IMG/VR virus record: IMGVR_UViG_3300027917_000113
Location: 1 to 32,616 of that record
Origin: a virus
Reading direction: 5' to 3' (one strand)
Length of the DNA stretch: 32,616 bases
Shown: in pieces, positions 31,688 to 32,616 of the stretch
Layout of the letters: each line of letters begins with the position of its first letter
Position numbering within the stretch: position 1 is the first letter of the stretch
Translations under genes and position numbers: made by a program
Notes under the pieces: model-generated
What the model was told of the DNA's origin: nothing
Seen by the model: only the letters and a program-made list of their open reading frames with translations
Database searches by the model: none

Positions 31688-31830
31688 CTGAATATAGTTA
31701 CACGAAACCACCGTACAATTTTGACCGAGTTAGGAAAAAGCGTAAAGCTTCAAAGGAAATGAAGCAAAAACAGCGTCGTCGTTTAAATAAGCGAAAATGG
31801 AGACGTAAACGGAAACGGAGTCGTAGTTAA
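31684..31830 (+). CDS. Arg/Lys-rich small protein, 48 residues
   Basis: ATGA-coupled to the gene before. After a short polar start (MTEYSYTKPPYNFD), nearly every second residue is K or R (KQKQRRRLNKRKWRRKRKRS), giving a very strong positive charge. Probably binds DNA or RNA, like protamine-like or nucleoid factors; target unknown. The strand is not low-complexity in DNA, which argues against a chance frame. Confidence 0.6.
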   Translation: MTEYSYTKPPYNFDRVRKKRKASKEMKQKQRRRLNKRKWRRKRKRSRS

Positions 31831-31831
31831 T

Positions 31832-32050
31832 ATGTCCGATATACAAAATATACCGAGAAGCGAACTGGTAAATGACCTGACATGGGCAAGGGGTTATGGC
31901 TGGATTTGTAGATTGGTTGTAAATAATTATAACTCAGACATTATGACGCAGCCCGTTGAATGGTTCCAGGAAAGAGTGGATGGATGCTACGAGATTATAG
32001 CCAGAGTTGTATTCGAGATTGCGAGACGCAATAATGTTCATAGAGCATGA
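31832..32050 (+). CDS. Hypothetical helical protein
   Basis: 72 residues, starting one base after the Arg-rich gene. Helices around ELVNDLTWARGYGWI and ERVDGCYEIIARVVFEIARR; no membrane segment. No family recognised. The next small gene starts in its last codons. Confidence 0.55.
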   Translation: MSDIQNIPRSELVNDLTWARGYGWICRLVVNNYNSDIMTQPVEWFQERVDGCYEIIARVVFEIARRNNVHRA

Positions 32051-32156
32051 CGTAACTCCATTAGGATTCATTCTAATTACGTGTGGAACGATTATTTTCG
32101 CCATTTTACTCGCAATAGTGATACATATTATAACAAAAGGTAAGGATTTTGAGTGA
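32034..32156 (+). CDS. Small single-pass membrane protein, 40 residues
   Basis: Starts ATG 32034 inside the previous gene. Membrane helix from ~10 to 33 (LGFILITCGTIIFAILLAIV, then IHII), ending TKGKDFE. It fills a gap that would otherwise be 150 bases. No strong ribosome site. Confidence 0.55.
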   Translation: MFIEHDVTPLGFILITCGTIIFAILLAIVIHIITKGKDFE

Positions 32157-32201
32157 TCGGGTAAGTCCTGGAGGCAATCTAATTGATGATGGAGACAAGT
32201 G

Positions 32202-32462
32202 ATGTTTTACATGGTCTTGATTGGCATTCTGGTATTCCTTGTGATTTTCTCCGAGGTTGCCAAAAGAGCTAGCTTGGTAGGCGCACTGATAATTACAGTG
32301 GCTTTTATCTTGCTTGTAGTGTTCTTTTTAGGACCGATGCTTGAAGGCACTTGGATTGGGCGTACAGTTGATGGTCTAATTTGTGCCGTCTATGATTGGG
32401 CGGTTTCACAAGGATATTTAGATCCAGCCCATGTATACCCTCGTGTTCCGTATTGTCAATAA
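32202..32462 (+). CDS. Small membrane protein
   Basis: 86 residues from ATG 32202 (GGAG eight bases upstream; GTG 32199 is also possible). Two hydrophobic segments (MVLIGILVFLVIFSEVA and LVGALIITVAFILLVVFFLG) suggest a hairpin membrane protein with a longer polar C-terminus (~50-86). Unknown role. Followed by a hairpin and another small membrane gene. Confidence 0.65.
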   Translation: MFYMVLIGILVFLVIFSEVAKRASLVGALIITVAFILLVVFFLGPMLEGTWIGRTVDGLICAVYDWAVSQGYLDPAHVYPRVPYCQ

Positions 32463-32467
32463 AAATA

Positions 32468-32488
32468 GCTCTCGTCGTAAGCGAGGGC
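32468..32488 (+). promoter_or_regulatory. 7-bp hairpin before the last gene's RBS
   Basis: GCTCTCG (32468-32474) pairs with CGAGGGC (32482-32488) around the 7-nt loop TCGTAAG, one G-U. GGAGGAG of the next gene follows three bases later. Same placement as the other pre-RBS hairpins. Confidence 0.6.
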
Positions 32489-32502
32489 ATGGAGGAGTGA
32501 TA

Positions 32503-32616
32503 ATGAAAAGCGAAAACGGTCAAGTAGAAGTGGCTACAGGAGTGTTTATCTTATTGCTACTGTTTTTACTTATTGTTTTAGCTGCATACTTACTCAAGCC
32601 AGATATAAACATTCAA
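32503..32616 (+). CDS. Small membrane protein (3' truncated by window)
   Basis: First 38 residues only. GGAGG upstream of ATG 32503. Polar start (MKSENGQVEVATG), then a membrane helix (VFILLLLFLLIVLAAYLL) and the frame runs off the window. Another of the small membrane proteins of this region. Confidence 0.6.
   Translation, partial: MKSENGQVEVATGVFILLLLFLLIVLAAYLLKPDINIQ

Overview
The window is a plus-strand, AT-rich, tightly packed segment of a tailed-phage genome, probably a siphovirus. Late tail and lysis genes are followed by a replication/recombination module and then by a long run of small accessory genes. No portal, terminase or capsid gene is present (they would lie upstream of the truncated left edge), and I see no integrase or repressor, so nothing here suggests a temperate lifestyle. 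The host cannot be fixed. Strong GGAGG-type ribosome binding sites, lipobox proteins and a GH25 muramidase fit a Gram-positive or monoderm-like bacterium, but this is inference.

Layout. (1) 1-~434 is foreign-looking GC-rich sequence: the 3' end of a long-variable-arm tRNA, the N-terminus of a GTPase and an antisense type IV pilin fragment, joined to the interior of the tape measure gene. It looks like an assembly chimera. (2) ~435-8350: tape measure protein, distal-tail-like protein, a minor tail/appendage protein, a Gp37-like tail protein and a fibre-like protein. (3) 8352-10605: small coiled-coil proteins, an XhlA-like membrane protein, a holin-like protein and a GH25 endolysin with a coiled-coil tail. 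(4) 10617-23151: a promoter and hairpins, then SNF2-type helicase, Cas4/RecB-like nuclease, Sak4-like ATPase, SSB-like protein, RuvC-like nuclease, a nucleotide-metabolism/modification cassette (FAD-type protein, MazG-HAD fusion, DUF1599/Nmad1-like protein, ThyX variant), family A DNA polymerase and an AEP primase-helicase. (5) 23152-32616: a second promoter, a lipoprotein, a structured RNA region (24061-24443), DnaQ-like exonuclease, MazG, then after a third promoter many small genes: zinc-ribbon proteins, one-pass membrane peptides, a SLOG-like protein, a Lar-like protein, another lipoprotein and an Arg/Lys-rich peptide.

How it works together. SNF2 helicase, nuclease, Sak4 and SSB form a recombination/annealing set, while PrimPol-helicase plus PolA can prime, unwind and copy DNA. 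The cassette between them can remodel nucleotide pools and may make a modified base. Control appears to rest on three promoters sharing a GACC box exactly 14 nt upstream of TATAAT, hairpins sitting just before ribosome binding sites, a duplicated ~71-nt RNA element, and a 22-bp RNA stem that buries the ribosome binding site of an overlooked 40-residue peptide.
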